Origin: a virus
IMG/VR virus record: IMGVR_UViG_3300030102_001245
Coordinates: 1 to 42,920 of that record
DNA length: 42,920 nt
Reading direction: 5' to 3' (one strand)
The position numbers and the translations under genes were made by a program. Below the pieces are notes generated by a model, which had not been told where the DNA came from, made no database searches, and saw only the letters and a program-made list of their open reading frames with translations. Positions 22,946 to 29,785 of the stretch are shown piece by piece (position 1 is the first letter of the stretch; each line of letters opens with the position of its first letter).

Positions 22946-23127
22946 TGAAGAAGTGGATAATAGTAGAAGGCTTAACAGAAGATGGAAGGCAAAAAGAATA
23001 CCAAGTTTCTGATGGTGAGCCTTATGATGGTACAGATAACAAGAACGAAAGAACAATGTCATACGATTTTACAGACTTACAAGAAGCAAAAGAATTGTGT
23101 AAAAAACTAAATAAAAGGAGCAAATAA
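22945..23127 (+). CDS. Hypothetical small protein (60 aa)
   Basis: ATG 22945 is preceded by GAGGAGGAAG and overlaps the TGA of the DUF7249-like gene. The product (KKWIIVEGLTEDGRQKEY; YDFTDLQEAKELCKKLNKR) looks like a small beta-beta-alpha domain. Function not known. It ends two bases before the next ATG region with AAAAGGAGC. Confidence 0.6.
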   Translation: MKKWIIVEGLTEDGRQKEYQVSDGEPYDGTDNKNERTMSYDFTDLQEAKELCKKLNKRSK

Positions 23128-23128
23128 A

Positions 23129-23635
23129 ATGCACATGATAATAAGAAATATTGTATACGCTAATTCTGGAAGTAAGGCGATTTCCAAAGCTAGAAATAAC
23201 ATGGATAACCTATGCGAAGGGCAGTATCCATTCGACTACTATGATACTTTTGACAATGGAGGTACTTCGTATTGGGGTGATAGACTACAACCCGTATCCG
23301 ATATAAGCACCGCAGAAGGGCGTAAATTGGTGGTAGACGGGTGGAGAAACACATTAAGGGATATGAGGTATCACTTACAAGAAATACGGAAGATTACAGA
23401 AAATAAGAGCGACCTAGAAATCATACAATCTCTGAAAGAAAATCATCTTCAACACCACTATTATTCTATTGGAATGTATCAAGGTTCAGGAGTGTGGATG
23501 TATGACACTGATGGTGAAGGGATAAAGTCTAGGAATCATTTAAACAATGCATTAACCAAATGGGGCGGTATAGATATTACAGAAGAAGAAAGAGATCAAA
23601 AGGTTTTTGTAGTACCCGCAGATGTACATTATTAA
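23129..23635 (+). CDS. Conserved hypothetical early protein (168 aa)
   Basis: Distinct pattern: QYPFDYYDTFDNGGTSYWGD, then AEGRKLVVDGWRNTLRDMRY. I recall related proteins with a conserved FDYY..F and a GR..V..W helix in uncultured marine phages, without function. ATG 23129 follows AAAAGGAGC. Its 3' end contains the ribosome site of the HNH gene (AAGGAGG at 23634-23640). Confidence 0.65.
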   Translation: MHMIIRNIVYANSGSKAISKARNNMDNLCEGQYPFDYYDTFDNGGTSYWGDRLQPVSDISTAEGRKLVVDGWRNTLRDMRYHLQEIRKITENKSDLEIIQSLKENHLQHHYYSIGMYQGSGVWMYDTDGEGIKSRNHLNNALTKWGGIDITEEERDQKVFVVPADVHY

Positions 23636-23646
23636 GGAGGTGTATG

Positions 23647-24066
23647 ATGACAGAAACAAGAACATGTAAAGGGTGTAATGTCAGTATGGATTTATCAGAG
23701 TTTGCTAAAACGGGTATGTTTGACAAGTCGGGCAATCCATACAGAAGATATTACTGTACAAAACATGGGTGCTATTGGGATCACAAAAAGAAAACACCTA
23801 ACGGAAGAATGGAGAAGGCTAGAAAGGTGAGAGAGTACAAAGAACAACTGAGTTGTGGAAGTTGTGGTTACTCTCAGAAATCAAGAGGTAAAAAGTTTTC
23901 TACTTGGGCACTACAATTTCATCATCACGACCATACGAAGGAAGCCAATGTTGGCAACATGATTAGTAATGGATTCGGACTTAAAAAGATATTTGATGAG
24001 ATCAAGAAGTGTATTGTCCTTTGTGCTAACTGCCACATGGAATTACATGGACATCAAAATTATTAA
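23647..24066 (+). CDS. HNH endonuclease with N-terminal zinc finger (139 aa)
   Basis: The N-terminal zinc module has C7/C10 and C37/C42 (CKGC, then YYCTKHGC). The HNH domain follows: C70/C73 (SCGSC), the catalytic block LQFHHHDH (about 89-96), and C126/C129 with H130 and H134 (LCANCHMELH). HNH enzymes nick DNA and are often homing genes. I place the start at ATG 23647, six bases after GGAGG; ATG 23644 is also possible. The longer reading frame upstream overlaps the preceding gene and is a shadow. A second HNH gene of the same architecture is at 27330..27848. Confidence 0.85.
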   Translation: MTETRTCKGCNVSMDLSEFAKTGMFDKSGNPYRRYYCTKHGCYWDHKKKTPNGRMEKARKVREYKEQLSCGSCGYSQKSRGKKFSTWALQFHHHDHTKEANVGNMISNGFGLKKIFDEIKKCIVLCANCHMELHGHQNY

Positions 24067-24074
24067 AATAAATT

Positions 24075-24103
24075 GGAACCAATACGAACTAACCTCGTAT
24101 AAC
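24075..24103 (+). promoter_or_regulatory. Early promoter P5
   Basis: GGAAC at 24075-24079, 18 bases, TATAAC at 24098-24103. It follows the HNH gene closely and drives the cluster of small genes from 24124. The C after GGAAC replaces the usual T-run. Confidence 0.7.
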
Positions 24104-24123
24104 GAATAAACAAAGGAGAAGCA

Positions 24124-24261
24124 ATGGGTAAAATAAAAGCGTTAGTAACCGACATGGGTTACGATAGTGCCAAGAGATACTTGGAAGAGATCAAAAGAAA
24201 ACTAGAGCGTGATAAGGAAAGGAGTAAACATGCCGTATCCAATGACAAAAAAGATAACTAA
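24124..24261 (+). CDS. Tiny basic helical protein (45 aa)
   Basis: ATG 24124 is preceded by AAAGGAGAAGC. The product MGKIKALVTDMGYDSAKRY continues with LEEIKRKLERDKERSKHAV and ends at TAA 24259-24261. It is highly charged and helical. Its 3' end overlaps the following gene by 32 bases, including that gene's ribosome site. First gene after P5; function unknown. Confidence 0.65.
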   Translation: MGKIKALVTDMGYDSAKRYLEEIKRKLERDKERSKHAVSNDKKDN

Positions 24262-24424
24262 GGAAGATGTAGTTATGTTCTTTGAACTAGATATTGACAA
24301 CTGCAAACTAAAGAAAAAAGACTTTTGTGAAGTGATAGCAAGTTTCATAAATGATCCGATTTCTACAAGTAAACTATATAGAGAAGAGATCAATCTATAC
24401 TTTGAAACTAGGAGAGATTTGTAA
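24230..24424 (+). CDS. Hypothetical small protein (64 aa)
   Basis: Start ATG 24230 is chosen because GGAAAGGAG lies five bases upstream; a longer reading from GTG 24209 has no such site. The product (MTKKITKEDVVMFFELDIDN; CEVIASFINDPISTSKL) is helical with no family recognised. Its stop overlaps the next ATG (TAATG). Confidence 0.6.
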   Translation: MPYPMTKKITKEDVVMFFELDIDNCKLKKKDFCEVIASFINDPISTSKLYREEINLYFETRRDL

Positions 24425-24804
24425 TGAATAGAAATAGCATATCAATAGAATTAATGAGAACAACTTATTGCAATAATGATAGTTTACCCCACAGAATAGA
24501 AGAGCTATTTTGGGAATTAGATAGTGATATGAATGGCAACAATGGAGAGGAGTATTTATGGGAGGAAGCAAGAGCAAAAGGACTTGATTGCAACCTAAGG
24601 TATATAACACAGCTATACGAAGATACAATGGATGATGGTTGGTATGATTGGGATGATCACAGTCAAATAGATGACTGTATTAAACATTTTGTAAAATTTT
24701 ATGATCGTGAGGGATATAATCACTATAAAATAGGAGATGCTTGTATTGACACAAATGATAATGGAAAAACTTGGAACATTGCAATTCCATACATAACGTA
24801 TTAG
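24424..24804 (+). CDS. Hypothetical acidic early protein (126 aa)
   Basis: A strongly acidic protein (DTMDDGWYDWDDHSQIDDC). The N-terminal part ISIELMRTTYC.ND and the C-terminal WNIAIPYIT look beta-rich. Its acidity could mimic DNA, as in some anti-restriction proteins, but there is no sequence match to a known one. ATG overlaps the preceding stop. Confidence 0.55.
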   Translation: MNRNSISIELMRTTYCNNDSLPHRIEELFWELDSDMNGNNGEEYLWEEARAKGLDCNLRYITQLYEDTMDDGWYDWDDHSQIDDCIKHFVKFYDREGYNHYKIGDACIDTNDNGKTWNIAIPYITY

Positions 24805-24813
24805 GAGAAACTT

Positions 24814-25155
24814 ATGAACTCAAAAGAATATCAATTTATGAGAGAGGACTTCCTTAAGAAAACTCTCAAACTTTCAGACGACAAACGCATTGAGTATACA
24901 GAAGGACACCATAACTCAAATGTTTTATGGAACTTCGAGAACATAGCAAAAACATTAGGGCTATCACCAATGAAGGTACTTTCTGTATATTTAATGAAGC
25001 ATACAAGTAGTCTTTTTAACTATTTCAAAGATGGTAAAGAATACTCGGAAAGCATAGAAGGTAGGATTATGGACATCATTAACTACCTCTTGTTATTAGT
25101 CTGTATGATAAGAACATATAAACAAAAAGGAGAAGTAAAAGATGAAAGGTTATGA
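24814..25155 (+). CDS. Conserved phage protein, possibly DUF1599-like (113 aa)
   Basis: The text EYTEGHHNSNVLWNFENIAK, then LGLSPMKVLSVYLMKHTSSL and SIEGRIMDIINYLLLLVCMI matches a family of short phage proteins whose last segment (EGR..D.INYLLLL) recalls the nucleotide modification associated domain 1 (DUF1599). Their biochemical role is not established. Preceded by TTAGGAGAAACTT. Its 3' end overlaps the next gene by 14 bases. Confidence 0.6.
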   Translation: MNSKEYQFMREDFLKKTLKLSDDKRIEYTEGHHNSNVLWNFENIAKTLGLSPMKVLSVYLMKHTSSLFNYFKDGKEYSESIEGRIMDIINYLLLLVCMIRTYKQKGEVKDERL

Positions 25156-25312
25156 GCTAGATAAGTTAGCTGAGTTAGTTCACCCTGACCTAGATGAAGC
25201 TATTGATAGAGAGTTAAAGCATATTGCTAGTGAGTATGGATTGAATGAAGAACTGGTAACGATAGCTTGGGAAACATGGGTATTAAAAAGAGCAAAGCAG
25301 GTGGAGGGATAA
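25142..25312 (+). CDS. Tiny acidic helical protein (56 aa)
   Basis: ATG 25142 with AAAAGGAGAAGTAAAAG upstream; TAA at 25310-25312 is directly in front of the next ATG. MKGYELDKLAELVHPDLDE, then IDRELKHIASEYGLNEELV and WETWVLKRAKQVEG. Helical, charged, no family recognised. Overlaps with both neighbours support it although it is too short to stand out alone. Confidence 0.65.
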   Translation: MKGYELDKLAELVHPDLDEAIDRELKHIASEYGLNEELVTIAWETWVLKRAKQVEG

Positions 25313-25313
25313 T

Positions 25314-25553
25314 ATGATACATTGGTTACAATCTTTATCAGAGAATGGATTTGATGTTTTTATAGTCGTATACCTTGCGATACTACACCTTATCTACCAC
25401 TACTTAATGAGGTGGTACATTAAAAACATAACAGAAGAAATTAGTGATAATCAAAAAGTTATATTAAATGTTTTATATATGATGAATGAAGAAAAACCTA
25501 ACATACAATCATATATAAAATGGGAAAGACCATTTGAAGGAGAAGAAGAATGA
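25314..25553 (+). CDS. Small membrane protein (79 aa)
   Basis: One long hydrophobic stretch at about residues 13-33 (GFDVFIVVYLAILHLIYHYL) with a charged C-terminal half ending GEEE. First of three consecutive small membrane proteins in the early arm. ATG 25314 lies one base after the preceding TAA. Topology and role unknown; candidates include superinfection exclusion or host-takeover factors. Confidence 0.6.
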   Translation: MIHWLQSLSENGFDVFIVVYLAILHLIYHYLMRWYIKNITEEISDNQKVILNVLYMMNEEKPNIQSYIKWERPFEGEEE

Positions 25554-25681
25554 TACTAATAGATTTAGCAGAATGGATAGTGAACTTTCTTGTACTTGGT
25601 ATGGGTTTGGTAGCTTTCTCAATGGGAATGTTTTTGGTAACTTTAGTAGTTTACACAATCCAAGACTGGAGGGGAAAATGA
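25550..25681 (+). CDS. Tiny single-span membrane protein (43 aa)
   Basis: ATG 25550 overlaps the stop of the preceding gene (AATGA region) and TGA is at 25679-25681, overlapping the next ATG. The product MILIDLAEWIVNFLVLGMG continues with a single span (VAFSMGMFLVTLVVYTI) and a short tail QDWRGK. GAAGGAGAAGAAGA precedes it. Start and stop overlap with both neighbours; coding quality of the short ORF is otherwise hard to judge. Confidence 0.65.
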   Translation: MILIDLAEWIVNFLVLGMGLVAFSMGMFLVTLVVYTIQDWRGK

Positions 25682-25782
25682 CAGAGTTAGCTATCTTGCT
25701 ATTCATAATAATTTTATGCACAGCGTTTGTAGTTTCCATAGATGAAGTGAAGCGTGAAAAGAAGAAGAGGTTTCGTAAGTGA
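25678..25782 (+). CDS. Tiny single-span membrane protein (34 aa)
   Basis: ATG 25678 sits just after GGAGGGGAAA and overlaps the stop of the 43-residue gene. The product starts TELAILLFIIILCTAFVVSI (a hydrophobic span) and ends in a very basic tail (KREKKKRFRK). A longer ORF in the same frame (from 25534) is a shadow over the preceding genes. Signal-anchor plus basic tail suggests a cytoplasmic C-terminus. Function unknown. Confidence 0.6.
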   Translation: MTELAILLFIIILCTAFVVSIDEVKREKKKRFRK

Positions 25783-26072
25783 ATAAATATAAGGAGTTAC
25801 AGCTAGAACTACTACAGTATGAAGCTATGGTGGAAAGGCGGGATAAGAAGATCAAGAGACTCAAGGATGTTATCAAGGCTCAGGATGAAAACGATTGCAA
25901 AGTGTTCCGATGTTGGCAATGTAAGTCAGAGTTAATATGGGGTGGCGATCACGACATACAAGAGACGTATGAAGACGAACATAGCGAAGGTATCGTATCT
26001 AACTTTACTTGCTCAAATTATGATTGCAATACGCATGTTGAGGTCTACCATATCTTTGACGTGAAAAATTAA
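25779..26072 (+). CDS. Zinc-ribbon protein with N-terminal coiled coil (97 aa)
   Basis: GTG start at 25779 overlaps the preceding TGA. Residues 1-37 form a helix (LQLELLQYEAMVERRDKKIK), followed by a zinc ribbon with C45/C48 (CWQC) and C78/C83 (CSNYDC). Similar modules occur in DNA-binding phage proteins. Last gene of the P5 unit; P6 begins four bases after its stop. Confidence 0.65.
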   Translation: MNKYKELQLELLQYEAMVERRDKKIKRLKDVIKAQDENDCKVFRCWQCKSELIWGGDHDIQETYEDEHSEGIVSNFTCSNYDCNTHVEVYHIFDVKN

Positions 26073-26075
26073 TTT

Positions 26076-26104
26076 GGAACTTTTTGAAACTTGGTGCGTT
26101 TAAT
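26076..26104 (+). promoter_or_regulatory. Early promoter P6
   Basis: GGAAC at 26076-26080, 18 bases, TTTAAT at 26099-26104, then AAGTAA. Upstream of the 79-residue gene at 26150; the only -10 with T at the second position. Confidence 0.65.
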
Positions 26105-26149
26105 AAGTAAGCACGAAGCTTAAAACAACAATAATAAAAAGGAGCTATT

Positions 26150-26389
26150 ATGAAATTACCTAAACCAACAAGAAAGAACGACAAGAAACAATCGTTGTTT
26201 GAGTCTAAGCAAGATGTGATAGACTGGTTGGAATACATGCTACACTATCAAGACTTATCTAGTGCGGAGTGTATGGTAGCACCCTCAGAGAAAATAGAGA
26301 AGCCTTATGTTAAGGTGTTTGTAGATGAGGTTATTAGGAAAAGATACAGAGAGATGATTGACTGGTTAAAGTCAGATCAGGTAGCGTAA
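26150..26389 (+). CDS. Hypothetical early protein (79 aa)
   Basis: Basic start (MKLPKPTRKNDKKQSLFES), then helices (QDVIDWLEYMLHYQDLSSAE) and KRYREMIDWLKSDQVA. No family recognised. Preceded by AAAAGGAGCTATT and followed by a GC-rich hairpin. Confidence 0.55.
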   Translation: MKLPKPTRKNDKKQSLFESKQDVIDWLEYMLHYQDLSSAECMVAPSEKIEKPYVKVFVDEVIRKRYREMIDWLKSDQVA

Positions 26390-26397
26390 ACTAAACT

Positions 26398-26417
26398 GGG
26401 GCGGGGCAACCCGCCCC
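26398..26417 (+). terminator. GC-rich hairpin with GCAA tetraloop
   Basis: GGGGCGGG (26398-26405), loop GCAA, CCCGCCCC (26410-26417): perfect 8-bp stem with a GNRA-type loop, followed by TATAAAAAGGAGC. No U-run, so it is not a standard terminator; it is placed between the stop of one gene and the ribosome site of the next, probably stabilising or partially ending the transcript. Confidence 0.6.
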
Positions 26418-26435
26418 TATAAAAAGGAGCAAGTA

Positions 26436-26669
26436 ATGAAAACTGTAGAACAAGTTAAAAGAAAAATAAAAACCATTGAGAGATTAGAACGTATATGCCA
26501 TCCGAAAGATGAAGAGTTGTTATTTTACTATGAAGGTTGTCTTGATATGTTAAGATGGATAATTAGTAAAGAGCCTATTACAGCTATAGATGGTGGAGGT
26601 TATGGCTGTGTAGTCTGGGACTATGACAAAGAAGAATTTTTCAGGGATGAAAGTTTATTAAACCATTAA
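26436..26669 (+). CDS. Hypothetical early protein (77 aa)
   Basis: A 77-residue protein with a helical start (TVEQVKRKIKTIERLERI), then a Gly/Tyr-rich segment (DGGGYGCVVWDYD). No family recognised. The helical N-terminus resembles regions that bind partner proteins. Good ribosome site AAAAAGGAGCAAGTA. Confidence 0.55.
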   Translation: MKTVEQVKRKIKTIERLERICHPKDEELLFYYEGCLDMLRWIISKEPITAIDGGGYGCVVWDYDKEEFFRDESLLNH

Positions 26670-26680
26670 GAGGAGAAGTA

Positions 26681-26878
26681 ATGAAACTAACTAAGAAACA
26701 AAAACTAAAGCTAAAAGACAAAGGATATGAGCCTTGTGTCAGGCATCTTAATCTTTACCCAGAAGACTTTTACAGACTTAAGACTTGGGTAGAGGTCAGG
26801 GAGTGTCTAGGTATTGATGACTGTGATGAAGTCGTTTTAAGTGTATCAGGTGTTAAAACAAGGCAGGGACAACAATGA
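26681..26878 (+). CDS. Hypothetical early protein (65 aa)
   Basis: MKLTKKQKLKLKDKGYEPC, then HLNLYPEDFYRLKTWVEVRE and DDCDEVVLSVSGVK. No family recognised. ATG follows AAGAGGAGAAGTA and its stop overlaps the next ATG (ATGA). Confidence 0.55.
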   Translation: MKLTKKQKLKLKDKGYEPCVRHLNLYPEDFYRLKTWVEVRECLGIDDCDEVVLSVSGVKTRQGQQ

Positions 26879-27060
26879 AAGAGTATTACTGGACAATAAC
26901 AGCTAGTGGATTTGTGGAAGCTGAGTCAGTTGAGGAAGCTAGATCTATTCTGAAAAAAGATGCGATTGGTTATGTCATGGATGATGAGAAATATCTAGAG
27001 ATAGATGTAGACTCAGGTGAATCAAAAGATACAGAAGGGGGCACTGATGAAACTAGATAA
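26875..27060 (+). CDS. Small protein with DpnD/PcfM-like beta-alpha layout (61 aa)
   Basis: The layout EYYWTITASGFVEAESVEEA (beta then helix) resembles the DpnD/PcfM-like or 'YXWE' small domains that end in EVEA.S.EEA; this is a guess from pattern and needs a profile comparison. Acidic C-terminus. Overlaps the next gene by 14 bases and the previous one by four. Confidence 0.5.
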   Translation: MKEYYWTITASGFVEAESVEEARSILKKDAIGYVMDDEKYLEIDVDSGESKDTEGGTDETR

Positions 27061-27277
27061 GTATACAATAGAATCACTTACAGAAATTGGCATTGATTAC
27101 AGAAAGCTAAACAAAGAACAGATAGATGCCATCATGTTTCCAGAACATGCACCTGAAAACTATTACCAAGATGGAGAGATAGGAGAGAGAGAAGCAGATT
27201 ACCTACACAGCCAGAGACTGATTCAATGTGGAGTTGTCGGGGAGACATATAAGAAAGCATGGAAGCTCGTATATTAA
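27047..27277 (+). CDS. Hypothetical early protein (76 aa)
   Basis: I place the start at ATG 27047, which has GGGGG five bases upstream and begins KLDKYTIESLTEIGIDYRKL. A longer version (27017) would run over the preceding gene's tail. Contains FPEHAPENYYQDGEIG. No family recognised. Confidence 0.55.
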   Translation: MKLDKYTIESLTEIGIDYRKLNKEQIDAIMFPEHAPENYYQDGEIGEREADYLHSQRLIQCGVVGETYKKAWKLVY

Positions 27278-27329
27278 TTGTGGTAATTGAAAATAATTAT
27301 AACTAAATTAAAAAGAATCGAAACTTGAG

Positions 27330-27848
27330 ATGTTGAAGAGATGTGCCACATGCAAAGAAGAGAAACCCCGTAAGGAGTTTTATATCAATCGTGCTAAACC
27401 CGATGGTAGACAATACTCCTGCAAGGTGTGTCAGAAGAAGTATCACAACGATACGTGGTATGAATCTCATAGGCAACACAGGATACAGCAAGTCAAAGAA
27501 AGAAAGGCTCGTGTAACAAGAGAAAATTATAAAAGAATATTTATGGAGTACTTTATTTATGGCTGTGTAGATTGTGGTGAGAATGACCATCGACTTCTGG
27601 AGTTTGATCATGTTAAGGGATCGAAAAAGAGAGGGAAGTTCAGACCAACTGAGGGAGTAGGTCATCTTATAAGAACTGGTTACAAATGGGAAACCATAGA
27701 GAAGGAAATACAGAAGTGCAAGATAAGATGTAGGAACTGCCATCACTTAAAAACCCATAAGCAATTTGGTTATATGAAGCACATAGAAGATATTGTAAAA
27801 GAATATAATAAAAAACGGGAACAAATCAGTAAACGATGCGTTACATAA
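27330..27848 (+). CDS. HNH endonuclease with N-terminal zinc finger (172 aa)
   Basis: An N-terminal zinc module (C5/C8, C31/C34; CATCKEEKPRKEFY, CKVCQKKYH) is followed by a linker and an HNH domain: C79/C82 (GCVDCG), LLEFDHVKGSKK with D93/H94, and C134/C137 with H138 and H143 (CRNCHHLKTH). This is the same two-part architecture as the gene at 23647, so the pair may be paralogues that spread in this arm. Possible free-standing homing endonuclease or host-DNA nickase. The ribosome site upstream is weak, and no GGAAC promoter is found in the 50-base gap before it. Confidence 0.85.
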   Translation: MLKRCATCKEEKPRKEFYINRAKPDGRQYSCKVCQKKYHNDTWYESHRQHRIQQVKERKARVTRENYKRIFMEYFIYGCVDCGENDHRLLEFDHVKGSKKRGKFRPTEGVGHLIRTGYKWETIEKEIQKCKIRCRNCHHLKTHKQFGYMKHIEDIVKEYNKKREQISKRCVT

Positions 27849-27872
27849 TAGAACAACAAAAAGGAGAAGACA

Positions 27873-28112
27873 GTGTTTACAGTATTAAGTAAACTGAAAT
27901 ATCAACTAGCTAAGGAGATCACTAATGTGGAGAAGCAGTGGGACGATAATCCATCTAACGATTATTATTTCGCTGAGATTAGTGGACTAAGAAAAGCCCT
28001 AGAGTTTGTGCAGAAAGCAGAAGCAGATGAGCTAACAGCACTAGACAAATGGGCACAACAAGAACAAGGAAAGGACAATGCAGTCAACATTAGGAAACTA
28101 TCAAGAGGTTAA
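27873..28112 (+). CDS. Hypothetical helical early protein (79 aa)
   Basis: GTG start at 27873 with AAAAGGAGAAGACA upstream. The product (KLKYQLAKEITNVEKQWDD; LRKALEFVQKAEADELTAL) is mostly helical and probably a coiled coil. Function unknown. The stop region overlaps the next gene by 35 bases. Confidence 0.55.
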   Translation: MFTVLSKLKYQLAKEITNVEKQWDDNPSNDYYFAEISGLRKALEFVQKAEADELTALDKWAQQEQGKDNAVNIRKLSRG

Positions 28113-28266
28113 CGTACATAACGTTAAGTCCTTGTCTACTGAGACATCGGCTATTAGGAACGGCAAGTACTACGTCAAGACTATATATGCCAAGACAGAT
28201 GAGGGTGCTGTGATAGAGATTAACTTCTATGCAGACAAAGAAAAAACATTGGAGACAAAAGATTAA
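28078..28266 (+). CDS. Hypothetical early protein (62 aa)
   Basis: A beta-rich 62-residue protein (NGKYYVKTIYAKTDEGAVIE). ATG 28078 lies inside the previous gene, preceded by AAGGA. Last gene before the structured non-coding stretch. No family recognised. Confidence 0.5.
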   Translation: MQSTLGNYQEVNVHNVKSLSTETSAIRNGKYYVKTIYAKTDEGAVIEINFYADKEKTLETKD

Positions 28267-28278
28267 ATGAAATTATTA

Positions 28279-28358
28279 CAGGGCAGGCAGGATCGGTTTT
28301 TGCTCCAACGAATTTTCCGATCCACTCCGCAACTACACATCTCAAAGGGCCTGCCCTG
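28279..28358 (+). ncRNA. Structured non-coding element (nested stems)
   Basis: CAGGGCAGGC (28279-28288) pairs exactly with GCCTGCCCTG (28349-28358). Inside it GGATCGG (28290-28296) pairs exactly with CCGATCC (28317-28323) over a 20-base loop, leaving a single-stranded 25-base section before the outer right arm. This fills the 116-base gap between 28266 and 28383, which has no supported gene. It could be a small RNA, a leader for the nuclease gene, or a terminator-like structure without a U-run. GC content is far above its surroundings. Confidence 0.6.
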
Positions 28359-28382
28359 CCCCATTATACCAAAGGAAAAACT

Positions 28383-29111
28383 ATGCTAGACATTCAAAAA
28401 ATATATGAAGACTGGTTGCGAAAGGGTAACGAACTGCATAGGAAAAAAAGGTATCAGGGGAAAGAAGAGTGGTTTCATGCTTCATCATCTGGAATGTGTG
28501 TTCGTAAACATTACTTCCAACATGTTGCAGAGGTGGAGCCTAAAGAAATAGATGACAACACCATGAGATTATTTAGACTTGGAGACTTAGTGCATGGAGA
28601 TATTCAAGAAGCACTAATGGATTATGCAAGAATTAATGGTTCTCAAATAATGATAGAACGTGAAATACGATTGCCTGATGTAAACGTACGTGGGTTTCTA
28701 GATGTTGCTATTGTTGAAGATAACGCATTGTACGATATAAAAACATGTAACGCTTGGAAGTGGAAAGGTTTGTTTGGTCGTAAGCCAGATCCTAACCCTG
28801 CTGTTAATTATAATATACAGCTAGGAACATACGGTTGGTGGGTAGAAGAACATACTGGGAACAAATTAAAGAAACTTGCGTTATTATATTATAACAAAGA
28901 CAATTCAAGAATGAAAGAAAAGGTAGTGCCAGTATCCTATATTAAAAAAGCAAAAGAATATTGGTACTATGTTAAAGAGAATTTTAAAACAGGTAATCCA
29001 CCTATAGAGTTAGGCATAGCCCCTGTATACAAATGGGAGTGCAACCCTAAATATTGCAACTTCTATGAAGTATGTGGCGGTGGATACAAAGAGAAAGGAG
29101 TCGATCTATGA
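28383..29111 (+). CDS. Cas4/AddB-like PD-(D/E)XK exonuclease with Fe-S cysteines (242 aa)
   Basis: The RecB-type nuclease core is visible: LGDLVHGDIQEAL (His near residue 71), GFLDVAIVEDNALYDIKTC (catalytic Asp near 107, then D-I-K near 117-119), and QLGTYGWW (the motif with Gln and Tyr). Cysteines C39 (MCVRKHYF) and C220, C225, C231 (CNPKYC...C) give the 1+3 arrangement of the 4Fe-4S cluster in Cas4, AddB and related exonucleases. Such enzymes trim DNA ends for recombination or adaptor functions. No CRISPR is in the window, so a phage recombination or host-DNA breakdown role is more likely. It starts a tightly overlapping block of seven genes. Confidence 0.85.
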   Translation: MLDIQKIYEDWLRKGNELHRKKRYQGKEEWFHASSSGMCVRKHYFQHVAEVEPKEIDDNTMRLFRLGDLVHGDIQEALMDYARINGSQIMIEREIRLPDVNVRGFLDVAIVEDNALYDIKTCNAWKWKGLFGRKPDPNPAVNYNIQLGTYGWWVEEHTGNKLKKLALLYYNKDNSRMKEKVVPVSYIKKAKEYWYYVKENFKTGNPPIELGIAPVYKWECNPKYCNFYEVCGGGYKEKGVDL

Positions 29112-29380
29112 AGAACAAAGATCAGGAAATAAAGAAGCTAATTAGAACGTATGAGGATTTATATATTGCCTGTGCTGTAAATATCCCTTTAGAACTAATG
29201 CAGGTTCAAGACCCAACAGATCATGATAGAATAATAAGTACCTCATTAGCAAACAAAATAAAAAAGCTTAGACTTGAGGCTTTGGAAATTAGAGATAAGA
29301 TGTATCCAGAGGAAAAAGATATTTTTAGACTTCCACATCTTAAAGACATGAAAATAAAAAGGAAAGGAGGATCAAAATGA
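29108..29380 (+). CDS. Hypothetical helical protein (90 aa)
   Basis: The start at ATG 29108 overlaps the stop of the nuclease gene and has AAAGGAG upstream; a longer version of the frame is a shadow. Helical and charged throughout (DQEIKKLIRTYEDLYIACA; DIFRLPHLKDMKIKRK). Its tight coupling between a nuclease and the next gene suggests a partner protein of the recombination block. Family unknown. Confidence 0.55.
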   Translation: MKNKDQEIKKLIRTYEDLYIACAVNIPLELMQVQDPTDHDRIISTSLANKIKKLRLEALEIRDKMYPEEKDIFRLPHLKDMKIKRKGGSK

Positions 29381-29784
29381 GTGATCAGCAACCCGATTGG
29401 GATAAAATAACAGAAGGTAAGATACGGCATGGTGTCGCAGTAGCCTTCATTGAAAAAGGGCATGACCTTACACCCGACAACATGAAGACAATGGAGAAAT
29501 GGGTGCAGTTTATCATACATGGTTATCATGGTATTAAAGAAATGCTTGATAAGAAAGAAGCCATGACAGATAAAGAACTGGTTAAGGAGGTAAAGGATAA
29601 GTTTAACGGTACAGTAATTAAAGAGACGGATGAAGAATATGTTGAAAAGCAGATTAAGAAAGCAGTGCAGTCTTTAGGTGCTAAGAACAAAAACAAAGTA
29701 CTGTATCAATTAAAGAACGGCAACATTACTATTGATAATTTAGATGCATGTCTATCTAAAATAGAGGTAATGAAGTCAGCCTAA
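29377..29784 (+). CDS. Hypothetical recombination-block protein (135 aa)
   Basis: Opening DWDKITEGKIRHGVAVAFIE matches the opening of a phage protein type I have seen between recombination or SSB genes, but no function is attached to it. The rest is helical (TMEKWVQFIIHGYHGIKEML) with a charged C-terminal part. ATG 29377 overlaps the preceding TGA. Reported as a probable cofactor in the recombination block. Confidence 0.6.
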   Translation: MSDQQPDWDKITEGKIRHGVAVAFIEKGHDLTPDNMKTMEKWVQFIIHGYHGIKEMLDKKEAMTDKELVKEVKDKFNGTVIKETDEEYVEKQIKKAVQSLGAKNKNKVLYQLKNGNITIDNLDACLSKIEVMKSA

Positions 29785-29785
29785 G

